From an uncultured Clostridia bacterium (GTDB lineage Bacteria > Bacillota > Clostridia > Lachnospirales > Lachnospiraceae), in contig CAMYZE010000009.1 in assembly GCA_947303805.1 (NCBI GenBank), positions 1 through 64,000 on the forward strand: a stretch of 64,000 bases of DNA, read 5' to 3'. The translations under genes and the position numbers were made by a program. Numbering within the stretch: position 1 is the first letter of the stretch; each line of letters begins with the position of its first letter. Positions 53,179-61,521 of the stretch are shown in pieces. The notes beneath the pieces were generated by a model. That model was not told the DNA's origin. It searched no databases and saw only the letters and a list, made by a program, of their open reading frames with translations.

Positions 53179-54963
53179 ATGGCAGAAAGTATCAAAGGAT
53201 TAAAAAGAACAAAAAGATGTGCAGAGTTCACAGAAGGTGACATAGGTAAAGAAGTTGTTGTGATGGGATGGGTTGAGAGGTCAAGAAACAAAGGATCTCT
53301 TGTATTTACTGATGTCAGAGATAGGTCTGGACTTATACAAGTTGTATTTGATGAGGCAACTACTGATAAGGCAGTGTTTGAAAAAGCGAAAGAACTTAAG
53401 TTTGAGTATGTTGTAGCAGTTAAAGGAGTAGTGCAAAAGAGATCTGACATAAATGAGAAACTTAAAACTGGAACTATAGAAGTTATACCAAGTGAACTTA
53501 GAATACTTTCGACATCAGATGTTTTGCCATTTCCTATAGAAGATGAGATACCAACTAGAGAGGAACTTAGGCTTGAATATAGATATCTAGATTTGAGAAG
53601 AAGACCACTTCAAGAAAATCTTATGCTTAGGTCTAAAGTTACTGTGCTTACAAGAAAATTTTTATCTGATGAAGGTTTTATAGAAATTGAGACTCCGACA
53701 TTTTGTAAATCAACACCAGAGGGTGCTCGTGACTACTTAGTGCCTTCTCGTGTAAACCTAGGATGCTTTTATGCACTTCCACAAAGTCCGCAGCTCTATA
53801 AGCAGCTTTTAATGGTATCAGGAATGGATAGATATTTCCAGCTTGCAAGATGTTATAGGGATGAAGATTTGAGAGCGGATAGACAGCCAGAATTTACTCA
53901 GATAGATATGGAGTTGTCTTTTGTAGATATAGAAGATGTAATAGATGTTAATTCAAGATTTTTAAAATATTTATTTAAAGAAGTTTTAAATTATGACTTG
54001 CAGCTTCCTATTCAGAGAATGAAGTGGATAGATGCCATGAATGACTATGGTTCTGATAAACCTGATACAAGATTTGATATGAAGCTTAAAGATGTAACTG
54101 ATGTAGTTAAAGATTGTGGCTTCGGAGTATTTGCAAATGCAGTCCAAGATGGCGGAGTGGTAAAAGGTCTTTGTGTAAAAGGTCAAGCCGCTATGCCAAG
54201 AAAGAAAATAGATGCACTTGTAGATTATGCAAAAGATTATGGGGCAAAAGGACTTGCTTATTTATCTATAGAAGAAGATGGAAGTTTCAAATCTTCATTT
54301 AGCAAATTTATGACTGAAGATGAGTTAAAAAATCTTGTAAATGCTATGGGTGGAGAGAAGGGAGATTTGCTTTTATTTGCCGCTGATAAGAAAAAAGTTG
54401 TGTGGGCAGTTCTTGGTGCACTTCGTCTAAAACTTGGAGAAGAGTTAGGACTTATAGATGAGAAGAAATTTAATTTCTTATGGGTAACTGAGTTCCCACT
54501 TTTCGAATTTAGTGAAGAAGAGAATAGACTTGTAGCAATGCACCACCCATTTACTATGGTTATGGATGAAGACGTTGATGAATTTTTCAAAAATCCTGAG
54601 AACTGCCGTGCGAAAGCATATGATATAGTGTTAAATGGAAATGAAATAGGAGGAGGTTCTATAAGAATACATCAACCTGAGATACAAGAGAGAATGTTTG
54701 AAGTTTTAGGATTTACAAAAGAAAAAGCACATGAGCAATTTGGATTCTTACTTGATGCATTTAAATATGGTGTGCCACCACATGGCGGACTTGCATATGG
54801 ACTTGACAGAGTTGTTATGCTTATGGCTCATGCAAAATCTATAAGAGAGGTTATAGCATTCCCTAAGACTAAGGATGCGAGCTGCTTGATGGTTAAGACG
54901 CCAAGTGCGGTGGATGAAAAGCAACTTAAAGAATTATCAATCAAAGTTGATATACAGAAATAG
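53179..54963 (+). CDS. aspS: aspartyl-tRNA synthetase
   Basis: A 594-residue class II synthetase of the bacterial type. The OB anticodon domain comes first (VVVMGWVERSRNKGSL, FTDVRDRSGLIQVVF), then motif 2 QLARCYRDEDLRADRQPEF, a GAD insertion domain (about 290-420), and motif 3 GLAYGLDRVVML. GAGGAG precedes the ATG. The gene order hisS-aspS is common in Firmicutes; here a Fic gene has been inserted between them. Its TAG is followed directly by inverted repeat copies. Confidence 0.96.
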   Translation: MAESIKGLKRTKRCAEFTEGDIGKEVVVMGWVERSRNKGSLVFTDVRDRSGLIQVVFDEATTDKAVFEKAKELKFEYVVAVKGVVQKRSDINEKLKTGTIEVIPSELRILSTSDVLPFPIEDEIPTREELRLEYRYLDLRRRPLQENLMLRSKVTVLTRKFLSDEGFIEIETPTFCKSTPEGARDYLVPSRVNLGCFYALPQSPQLYKQLLMVSGMDRYFQLARCYRDEDLRADRQPEFTQIDMELSFVDIEDVIDVNSRFLKYLFKEVLNYDLQLPIQRMKWIDAMNDYGSDKPDTRFDMKLKDVTDVVKDCGFGVFANAVQDGGVVKGLCVKGQAAMPRKKIDALVDYAKDYGAKGLAYLSIEEDGSFKSSFSKFMTEDELKNLVNAMGGEKGDLLLFAADKKKVVWAVLGALRLKLGEELGLIDEKKFNFLWVTEFPLFEFSEEENRLVAMHHPFTMVMDEDVDEFFKNPENCRAKAYDIVLNGNEIGGGSIRIHQPEIQERMFEVLGFTKEKAHEQFGFLLDAFKYGVPPHGGLAYGLDRVVMLMAHAKSIREVIAFPKTKDASCLMVKTPSAVDEKQLKELSIKVDIQK

Positions 54964-55015
54964 GGCTCGTAAAACTCGCCCGTACGAGTTGGGGGGATCG
55001 TAGAACTCGCCAGTA
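54964..55015 (-). repeat. dispersed repeat, two inverted units
   Basis: On the minus strand the units read GTACGGGCGAGTTTTACGAG followed by CCC, and GTACTGGCGAGTTCTACGAT. They match the plus-strand copies at 34641 and 51216, with GTAC for GTAG at the left end. They lie directly after aspS. Confidence 0.7.
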
Positions 55016-55045
55016 CAGAACATAAATTAAATTTTTAGAATAAAT

Positions 55046-55525
55046 ATGAATAGAAACGAATTTTTGAGAATTTTAAGAGAGTCATTGGAGATGTCATTAG
55101 AGAAAGATGCGATAAATGCGCAGCTTGACTACTATGACAAGTATATTTCTGATGAGATGAAAAAAGGTAAAACTGAAAAGGAAGTTTTAGAAGAACTTGG
55201 CGACCCAAGACTTATAGCGAAGACTATAAAGACAGTTAGCAATTCCAATGACGTAAAAAAGAACGATGAGAACAGCAATGGTTATAGCGGAGCTTATAAT
55301 AATTCTCAATCAAATAACAATAGAAAGTATTCAACTTATGTCGACACATCAGGAATAGGTTGCGTGATAGCTGGGTTAGTAGTATTCATTATTATTTCGT
55401 TGATCCTTAGAATGTTTGGTTATGTGGTTTATGGGCTTGGCGATCTTGCGTTTAGCGGACCAATTGGATTTTTGTTTGTTTTTGGATTACTATATTTATT
55501 GTTTGGTAGAGGCGGAAGAAGATAA
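55046..55525 (+). CDS. DUF1700 membrane protein
   Basis: A 159-residue protein. The N-terminal ~60 residues (MNRNEFLRILRESLE then YYDKYISDEMKKGKTEKEVL and LGDPRLIAKTI) are the DUF1700 domain. This short helical module often accompanies PadR-like regulators and envelope-stress genes. An Asn/Ser-rich linker leads to two hydrophobic segments at residues ~105-155. No PadR gene is adjacent. Its function is not established. Confidence 0.82.
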   Translation: MNRNEFLRILRESLEMSLEKDAINAQLDYYDKYISDEMKKGKTEKEVLEELGDPRLIAKTIKTVSNSNDVKKNDENSNGYSGAYNNSQSNNNRKYSTYVDTSGIGCVIAGLVVFIIISLILRMFGYVVYGLGDLAFSGPIGFLFVFGLLYLLFGRGGRR

Positions 55526-55529
55526 CTAA

Positions 55530-56684
55530 ATGGATAAACTTACATTTATTTTAATATGTCATTTCGGGCTTGAGAAAGTGCTTAAGTCTGAAATAAGGAA
55601 ACTAGGTCTTGAGATATCTGAGGTTACTGATGGTGAAGTAAAAGCTATCGGAAATCTTTCAGACATACCAAGACTTAATTTTAATTTGAGAACTGCAGAA
55701 AGAGTAATGATTGAAATGTCTATTTTTAAAGCAGTAGAACCAGATGAGTTACTTGAAAATGCAAGGAAAGTTGAGATAGAAAAATTTGTGCCAGTTGATG
55801 GAGAGTTTCTTGTCACTAAAGCCAATCAAGATAAGAATTCAGTTTTAAAATCTTCGCAAGCAAATCAAAAAACTGTAAAGAAAGCATTTGTAGATAGATT
55901 AAAAAATGTTTATAATACAAATGTATTGACTGAGACAAGAGGCAAGTATCCATTTAGAGTTAAGTTCAATAAAAATATTTGCAGTATAAGGCTTGACACG
56001 ACTGGAGATTCACTTCATAAGAGAGGTTATAGGATTAAATCAGGACTTGCCCCGATAGAAGAAACACTTGCAGCGGCGCTTATAAAACTAACTGAGTTTA
56101 GTAAGGACAAAGTTTTGGTAGATCCATTTTGTGGTTCTGGGACTATACCGATAGAAGCGGCTATGATAGCTAGTAACATTCCGCCATCAGTTGACAGAGC
56201 ATTTGTTAGCGAAACTTGGGATGCCATATCAAGAGAGTCATGGAAAAAAGCAAGGGCTGAGGCTCTTGAAAATATTAATCAAGAAAGACTTTCTATGAAT
56301 GAAATAAAAATATTTGGATTTGATATTGATTCTAATATGATACGAATAGCCAAGGAAAATGCAGATAGGGCAGATGTCGCAGATATAATTCATTTTGAAA
56401 CTTGTGCAGTTAGAGATTTTTGGAATTTAGAATGTTTAAAAAATATTGAAAGCGGAATAATTTTATGCAACCCTCCATATGGTGAGAGACTTGAAGACAA
56501 AGAATCGATAGTTCCAATATATAAAGATTTAAAAACATCTTATGAAAAAATGAAAAACTTTGATATGCATATAATTACATCATTTGAAGATGCAACAAAA
56601 CTTTTGGGGAAAGAAACTAAAAATAGAAAATTATATAATGGTATGATAAAAACATATTTATATAGTTATCTAGTTAATGTTTAG
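55530..56684 (+). CDS. THUMP-domain class I SAM RNA N2-guanine methyltransferase (RlmL/YpsC-like)
   Basis: A 384-residue methyltransferase. It has an N-terminal ferredoxin-like and THUMP region (residues ~1-155; FRVKFNKNICSIRLDTTGDS), then the UPF0020 catalytic domain with LVDPFCGSGTIPIEAAMIA (SAM motif) and ILCNPPYGERL (NPPY catalytic motif). Members make N2-methylguanosine in 23S rRNA. It lacks the extra RlmK domain of the E. coli fusion. It starts 4 nt after the DUF1700 gene, so the two are probably co-transcribed. Confidence 0.9.
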   Translation: MDKLTFILICHFGLEKVLKSEIRKLGLEISEVTDGEVKAIGNLSDIPRLNFNLRTAERVMIEMSIFKAVEPDELLENARKVEIEKFVPVDGEFLVTKANQDKNSVLKSSQANQKTVKKAFVDRLKNVYNTNVLTETRGKYPFRVKFNKNICSIRLDTTGDSLHKRGYRIKSGLAPIEETLAAALIKLTEFSKDKVLVDPFCGSGTIPIEAAMIASNIPPSVDRAFVSETWDAISRESWKKARAEALENINQERLSMNEIKIFGFDIDSNMIRIAKENADRADVADIIHFETCAVRDFWNLECLKNIESGIILCNPPYGERLEDKESIVPIYKDLKTSYEKMKNFDMHIITSFEDATKLLGKETKNRKLYNGMIKTYLYSYLVNV

Positions 56685-56712
56685 AATTAACATAAAGAGT
56701 ATTATGAATGGC

Positions 56713-56746
56713 AAAAAAAATGGATGATTTCTCATCCATTTTTTTT
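56713..56746. terminator. bidirectional terminator between converging genes
   Basis: AAAAAAAATGGATGA and TCATCCATTTTTTTT flank a TTTC loop, symmetrical enough to end both the methyltransferase and nucleotidase transcripts. Confidence 0.92.
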
Positions 56747-56764
56747 CATATAACTAGAAATTAC

Positions 56765-58450
56765 TTATTGAATAATTGTGATTCTGCCAGCACCGGCAAG
56801 ATTAGTGTAGTTGCTCGTTCCCTCAGCCTTTAAGTATTCTACCAATGCATCTACATCAGGCATTATTCTATCTTTGAGAACTTCACTACCTTTAAACATA
56901 GTATAACCATCACCGCCATTTATTAGCATATAGTCGTGGCAAGCTACAGTGTATTCTTTATTTAAGTCTAAATCTTTGCCATCTACTTTTATATCGCGAA
57001 CTCTGTATTCGCCATCAACAGATACGAAATTATTTTTGTCATCAAGTTTTACTGAACTTGGGATAGTACCATCGATGGTGTAAGTTAGTCCAGACACATG
57101 AATGAATCCACCATTTTCTTCTGGGAATAAATGTGCACCCATCTCAAGAGCATCTTTAATTACTTGTCCTTTACATTTAATAAGTGTTGCTAAATTATTG
57201 AATGGCATAACTTTTAAGCAATCTTCATAAGTTACATTTCCGAGTGGGATTTCATTTCTTATACCACCACCGTTCATAAATCCGATATCTGCACCTAATA
57301 CAGTTCTATAAGCATCTGCACATAAATCTCCAAGGTTTGTCTCTGCCTTTCTTACAGCTCTATCTTTTGAGAAAGGGAAAGTAGTTATGAGATTAACTTT
57401 ATTGGTAGGAATAATTACTTCTTTAATTGAATCTTGATATTTTGCTTGAATGTCTTTTATAAATCTATCAACTTCAGGGTCTTTTGCATGAATCTTTTGT
57501 CCTCTTTCATTTTCTACAGGAGAACCATCTATAGGTACGACATGGTCAACCATTTGAATAGATATCTCACCTGCTTTATTAATTGTTAGTTGACCGATAT
57601 TTTTAAGTTTTGTGCCGGTTTGAACGAGAGGTATTTCTCTACCACTTTTATTTTTAACCATTTGGTTGTAGACTTCGTGTGAATGACCATCTATAACCGC
57701 ATCAATACCAGTAGTATTTGCAATAACAGTAGTAGATTTCCATCTTTCAGTTGTGCCGTCAATTCCAAGATGTCCAATCAGTATTACATAGTCAGCTCCT
57801 TCTTTTCTTGCATCATTTACAGCTTTTTGAATACTTCTATATAGTTTTCTTCCATTATTGTCTTCTGAAAGAGTGTATATATATTTCCCCATACTATCTT
57901 GGAAATAAGTAGGAGTTGATTTTGTAAATGATTCAGGAGTTGTGGCGCCTACTAGAGCAACTTTTTTATTTCCAAGAGAAAAGATCTTATATGGTGGTAA
58001 AACAGATTTATTATTTCTCAAATCAATAAAATTTGATGAAAAAATTAAGTTATTTAATTCAAGACAGTTCTGTAAGAAGTTCGCCATGTTGTAATCGAAC
58101 TCGTGGTTACCAGGAATGCAGAAGTCATAGCCAACTTTTTTCATAATGTCTACTAAAAATAGTCCTTTTGAAAGAGTTCCTATTGGAGCCCCTTGAGAGA
58201 AATCTCCTGCATCTGCGAGAATAACATAGTTATCATTAGCAAGACGTTTTTTGTATTCAGCTAGAGCAGCATAACCAATGTTGTCATCAACTGCACAGTG
58301 AACATCATTTGTAAATAACAAAACAATGTCTTTGTCATTTTCTGGAGCATTTTTGCTAATGGTTACGTCTTTAGTACAAGCAAACAATGTTGTTAATGAT
58401 AAAGTAAGAACAACTAGTATGGCTAAGACCTTTTTAAATAATTTAACCAT
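56765..58450 (-). CDS. lipoprotein 5'-nucleotidase / 2',3'-cyclic phosphodiesterase family
   Basis: A 561-residue exported metallophosphatase with lipobox LFAC. The calcineurin-like domain has LLFTNDVHCAV (metal ligands), DAGDFSQG, PGNHEFDYN, ILIGHLGID and IDGHSHEV. The C-terminal 5_nucleotid_C domain has FMNGGGIRNEIP and ACHDYMLINGGDGY for substrate recognition. It should hydrolyse extracellular nucleotides for salvage at the surface. The ribosome-binding site AAGGAGG is 23 nt from the ATG, with a perfect hairpin in between. Confidence 0.93.
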   Translation of the reverse strand: MVKLFKKVLAILVVLTLSLTTLFACTKDVTISKNAPENDKDIVLLFTNDVHCAVDDNIGYAALAEYKKRLANDNYVILADAGDFSQGAPIGTLSKGLFLVDIMKKVGYDFCIPGNHEFDYNMANFLQNCLELNNLIFSSNFIDLRNNKSVLPPYKIFSLGNKKVALVGATTPESFTKSTPTYFQDSMGKYIYTLSEDNNGRKLYRSIQKAVNDARKEGADYVILIGHLGIDGTTERWKSTTVIANTTGIDAVIDGHSHEVYNQMVKNKSGREIPLVQTGTKLKNIGQLTINKAGEISIQMVDHVVPIDGSPVENERGQKIHAKDPEVDRFIKDIQAKYQDSIKEVIIPTNKVNLITTFPFSKDRAVRKAETNLGDLCADAYRTVLGADIGFMNGGGIRNEIPLGNVTYEDCLKVMPFNNLATLIKCKGQVIKDALEMGAHLFPEENGGFIHVSGLTYTIDGTIPSSVKLDDKNNFVSVDGEYRVRDIKVDGKDLDLNKEYTVACHDYMLINGGDGYTMFKGSEVLKDRIMPDVDALVEYLKAEGTSNYTNLAGAGRITIIQ

Positions 58451-58457
58451 ATACTTT

Positions 58458-58480
58458 CTACAATTTCTTGTAGCCTCCTT
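58458..58480 (-). promoter_or_regulatory. hairpin-bridged ribosome-binding site of the 5'-nucleotidase gene
   Basis: On the minus strand AAGGAGG (58480-58474) is directly followed by CTACAA-GAAA-TTGTAG, a six-pair stem with a GNRA-type loop, then seven bases and the ATG. Folding would reduce the effective spacing from 23 to about 7 bases. Confidence 0.7.
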
Positions 58481-58509
58481 TTTATAAATAGTTTATGGAA
58501 CCTGCCTTC

Positions 58510-58538
58510 ATTATAACATATCAATATAGATTTTTACA
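58510..58538 (-). promoter_or_regulatory. 5'-nucleotidase promoter
   Basis: On the minus strand: TGTAAA, a 17-nt spacer and TATAAT, preceded by TGT (extended -10). The predicted leader is about 53 nt. Confidence 0.65.
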
Positions 58539-58675
58539 TACGATTATTTAAGGTTTAAAATAGCGTTAGTAGAGAACAAATTGCAAAGTATGTGACATCT
58601 ATGTCCCATAGACTCGTGTATTATAATTATAATAAAATGTACCAATATTTATGCATTTGCAAGCTTTTTCGCAGG

Positions 58676-58704
58676 TTGAAAAATATTATATATTTTATTA
58701 TAAT
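58676..58704 (+). promoter_or_regulatory. recA promoter
   Basis: TTGAAA, a 17-nt spacer and TATAAT. It lies about 45 nt ahead of the AAGGAG ribosome-binding site of recA. Confidence 0.85.
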
Positions 58705-58755
58705 ATTTGTTGGTGTAGTACTATTGAAGCAATAGTATTCATAAGGAGAAAAAAT

Positions 58756-59874
58756 ATGGCAAAAACAGTATCTAAAGAGCCAGTAACTCGTGTGACGGGA
58801 GACAAGGAGGAAAAATTAAAAACACTTGATTCTGCCCTTACACAGATTGAGAAGAAATTCGGCAAGGGTTCTATAATGAAGCTTGGCGAGTCATTAGTTG
58901 ATTTAAATGTAGAGGCAATACCTACAGGTTCTATATCTCTTGATATAGCTCTTGGAATAGGTGGTATACCAAGAGGAAGAGTGATTGAAGTCTATGGACC
59001 AGAGTCATCAGGTAAAACTACTGTTACACTTCATATGGTAGCAGAAGTTCAAAAAAGGGGAGGCATAGCAGCATTCATTGATGCTGAGCATGCTCTTGAT
59101 CCAGTGTATGCTAAAAATATCGGTGTTGATATAGACCATCTTTATATTTCACAACCTGACTCAGGAGAACAGGCACTTGAAATATGTGAGACTATGGTTA
59201 GATCTGGTGCTATTGATTTGGTTGTTGTAGATTCAGTTGCAGCACTTGTGCCTCAGGCAGAAATTGATGGCGATATGGGTGACTCAGTGATGGGTATGCA
59301 GGCAAGACTTATGTCACAGGCTTTAAGAAAACTTACAGCGGTTATTTCAAAATCAAATTGTACAGTTGTATTTATAAACCAACTTCGTGAAAAAATAGGT
59401 GTTATGTTTGGAAATCCTGAGACAACTACAGGTGGTCGAGCACTTAAGTTTTACTCTTCAGTTAGACTTGAGGTTAGAAGAGTTGAATCGCTTAAGTCGG
59501 GAGGAGAGATAGTAGGAAACCACGTAAGAGTTAAGGTTGTAAAAAATAAAGTCGCACCACCATTTAAGGAAGCAGAATTTGATATAATGTTCGGTGAAGG
59601 AATCTCAAGAGTAGGTGATGTGCTTGATACGGCTATTAACTATGAGATAGTTGATAAGGCAGGTGCGTGGATCACTTACAATAAAGAGAAAATAGGTCAA
59701 GGCAGAGAAAATGCAAAGCAGTTTTTAAAGGACAATCCAAAAATCTTTGAGGAAATTGAGAATAAGGTAAGAGAAGCATTTAAGAAAGATATGGAAGAGA
59801 AAAATGCGACTTATACAAAAAATACTCCTGAAGTTCCAGATGAAGACGAAGATTTTGAAGAGGACGATGAATAA
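58756..59874 (+). CDS. recA: recombinase A
   Basis: A 372-residue strand-exchange ATPase and LexA coprotease. Walker A is [10 protein letters not shown], Walker [12 protein letters not shown], and the L1/L2 loops contain [15 protein letters not shown] and [14 protein letters not shown]. The C-terminus is strongly acidic ([11 protein letters not shown]), a normal RecA feature that tempers DNA binding. ATG 58756 is set by AAGGAG and by N-terminal length; an upstream frame from 58651 includes the promoter and is rejected. No SOS box is visible at the promoter. Confidence 0.98.
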   Translation: MAKTVSKEPVTRVTGDKEEKLKTLDSALTQIEKKFGKGSIMKLGESLVDLNVEAIPTGSISLDIALGIGGIPRGRVIEVYGPESSGKTTVTLHMVAEVQKRGGIAAFIDAEHALDPVYAKNIGVDIDHLYISQPDSGEQALEICETMVRSGAIDLVVVDSVAALVPQAEIDGDMGDSVMGMQARLMSQALRKLTAVISKSNCTVVFINQLREKIGVMFGNPETTTGGRALKFYSSVRLEVRRVESLKSGGEIVGNHVRVKVVKNKVAPPFKEAEFDIMFGEGISRVGDVLDTAINYEIVDKAGAWITYNKEKIGQGRENAKQFLKDNPKIFEEIENKVREAFKKDMEEKNATYTKNTPEVPDEDEDFEEDDE

Positions 59875-59878
59875 ATAT

Positions 59879-59909
59879 TATAGGGGAGGGTTTCCTCCTC
59901 TATATTTTT
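59879..59909 (+). terminator. terminator or attenuator between recA and recX
   Basis: TATAGGGGAGG and CCTCCTCTATA pair (one G-T) around GTTT, followed by TTTTTA. It is placed so that only part of recA transcription would continue into recX. Confidence 0.88.
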
Positions 59910-59924
59910 ATGTAGGAATATAAG

Positions 59925-60428
59925 ATGGCATATAATTTAGATGTAAAAAAGATGAGCAAAGAAGATTGGTCGCTTGCCAATTGTAAGGAGCGGGCAATTT
60001 ATATTATTACTAATTATAGTAAGTCAGAAAAACAATTAAGAGATAAATTAAAAAAAGGTGGAAAATATACTGACGAAATTATTGACGAGACAATAAAGTT
60101 TTTAAAAAAACACAATTTTATAAATGACGTTGATTTTGCTAAAAGATTTGTTGAGACACATAAACACATATATTCTGTAAAGGTGCTAAGACAAAAACTT
60201 TATCAAAAAGGCATAAAGAAAAATATTATAGATGATACATTTGAAGATGAAGAACTGGAAATTGATGAAGAAGCAATTATCAAAAAACTTTTGCTAAAGA
60301 AATGTCCAGATTATTATGAGAGGGAAAGGGAAATGGACCCAAAGGAGAGACAGAAGCTGCTTGCTTATTTATTTAGAAAGGGCTTTGGTTATGACAAAAT
60401 ATCTGATGTGATGAAATGCAATTCATAA
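59925..60428 (+). CDS. recX: RecX regulatory protein
   Basis: A 167-residue helical protein that modulates RecA filaments. CKERAIYIITNYSKSEKQL, then LRDKLKKGGKYTDEIIDETI, NFINDVDFAKRFVE, KVLRQKLYQKGI and the C-terminal YLFRKGFGYDKIS reproduce the three-helix RecX repeats. It follows recA after a hairpin terminator, an arrangement that keeps RecX below RecA. Confidence 0.92.
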   Translation: MAYNLDVKKMSKEDWSLANCKERAIYIITNYSKSEKQLRDKLKKGGKYTDEIIDETIKFLKKHNFINDVDFAKRFVETHKHIYSVKVLRQKLYQKGIKKNIIDDTFEDEELEIDEEAIIKKLLLKKCPDYYEREREMDPKERQKLLAYLFRKGFGYDKISDVMKCNS

Positions 60429-60484
60429 CAAAAATGTTATAGATATACTCATATTTATTACTATATTTTGAGTAACATTTAATG

Positions 60485-60490
60485 TATAAT
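60485..60490 (+). promoter_or_regulatory. candidate -10 box of the carbamate kinase gene
   Basis: TATAAT lies about 54 bases before the ATG, but the upstream TTGAGT is only 11 nt away, so the -35 assignment is unclear. Confidence 0.35.
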
Positions 60491-60543
60491 TTATGCATAA
60501 AGAAGAACTAATTTAAATAAAATATAAAAGTGGAGGGAATAAC

Positions 60544-61470
60544 ATGAAAAAAATTGTTATTGCACTTGGCGGTAATGCACTTGGCGATACTGCTCTTGAA
60601 CAACTTAAACTCGTTGAGGAGACAGCTAAACCAATAGTAGATCTAATCGAAGATGGCAATCAGGTTATCATAGCTCATGGCAATGGTCCACAAGTAGGTA
60701 TGATAAATCTTGGCATGAACTTTGCATTTGAAGAGGGAAAGGTAAAAGGAGAAATGCCATTCCCAGAGTGTGGAGCGATGAGCCAAGGTTACATTGGCTA
60801 TCATCTTCAAAATGCGATTGGCAATGAATTAAAAAAGAGAGGAATTAAAAAAGATGTTGCTTGTGTAGTTACTCAAGTTGTAGTTGATGAAAACGATGAG
60901 GCATTTAAGAAGCCAACTAAACCTGTAGGTGCATTTTATGACAAAGAAACTGCTGATAAGATGGCAGCAGAAAAGGGATGGACATTTGTAGAAGATGCAG
61001 GTCGTGGTTATAGAAGAGTCGTTGCAAGTCCAAAGCCAGTTGATGTTGCAGAAAAAAATATTGTAAATGATCTTGTAAATGCAGGTCATGTAGTTATCAC
61101 TGTAGGTGGTGGCGGAATTCCTGTTATAGATAAGAGTGGGAAATTAGTGGGAGTTCCAGCTGTTATAGATAAAGATTTCGCTTCAGCAAAACTTGCTGAG
61201 ATAGTAAAGGCTGACGCATTATTTATACTCACTGCTGTTGAGAGAGTATGTATCAACTTTGGTAAGCCGGATCAAAAACAGCTTGAAGTTATGAATCTTG
61301 CTGATTGTGATAAATATATTGGAGAGAATCAATTCGCACCAGGTTCTATGCTTCCAAAAGTTCAAGCTTGTATGAGTTTTGCTAAAACAGGTGGAGAAGC
61401 GATTATAGCAGACTTAAAGAATGCTAAGCTTGCACTCCAAGGCAAGAGCGGGACAAAGATAGTTAAATAA
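60544..61470 (+). CDS. arcC: carbamate kinase
   Basis: A 308-residue amino-acid-kinase-fold enzyme that makes ATP from carbamoyl phosphate. KIVIALGGNALGD, then AHGNGPQVGMINLGM, VITVGGGGIPV, DKDFASAKLAE and FAPGSMLPKVQA are family motifs. GGAGGG precedes the ATG. Arginine deiminase and ornithine transcarbamylase genes are not adjacent, so the source of carbamoyl phosphate (agmatine, purine or citrulline fermentation) is open. A terminator follows. Confidence 0.95.
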   Translation: MKKIVIALGGNALGDTALEQLKLVEETAKPIVDLIEDGNQVIIAHGNGPQVGMINLGMNFAFEEGKVKGEMPFPECGAMSQGYIGYHLQNAIGNELKKRGIKKDVACVVTQVVVDENDEAFKKPTKPVGAFYDKETADKMAAEKGWTFVEDAGRGYRRVVASPKPVDVAEKNIVNDLVNAGHVVITVGGGGIPVIDKSGKLVGVPAVIDKDFASAKLAEIVKADALFILTAVERVCINFGKPDQKQLEVMNLADCDKYIGENQFAPGSMLPKVQACMSFAKTGGEAIIADLKNAKLALQGKSGTKIVK

Positions 61471-61478
61471 TTTTTTAA

Positions 61479-61503
61479 CCCCTCATTTTTTGAGGGGATT
61501 TTT
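61479..61503 (+). terminator. intrinsic terminator of arcC
   Basis: CCCCTCA and TGAGGGG pair around TTTTT, followed by ATTTTT. Confidence 0.9.
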
Positions 61504-61518
61504 ATGCTGAGGTATACA
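61490..61518 (+). promoter_or_regulatory. candidate promoter of the surface-protein gene
   Basis: TTGAGG, a 17-nt spacer and TATACA. The predicted +1 (about 61525) would fall just inside the presumed ATG at 61522, leaving the true start uncertain. Confidence 0.35.
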
Positions 61519-61521
61519 AAA

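Larger units (their letters stand above)
58451..58755. other. divergent promoter region between the 5'-nucleotidase gene and recA
   Basis: This 305-base non-coding stretch holds the nucleotidase leader and promoter (minus), a short inverted repeat TCTATG-TCC-CATAGA at 58598-58612, and the recA promoter (plus). I see no LexA-type GAACNNNNGTTC box and no open frame with a ribosome-binding site. Confidence 0.7.

Noticed and set aside
58561..58755. LexA/SOS operator before recA
   Set aside because: No GAACNNNNGTTC-like site was found; the short TCTATG-TCC-CATAGA repeat does not match.
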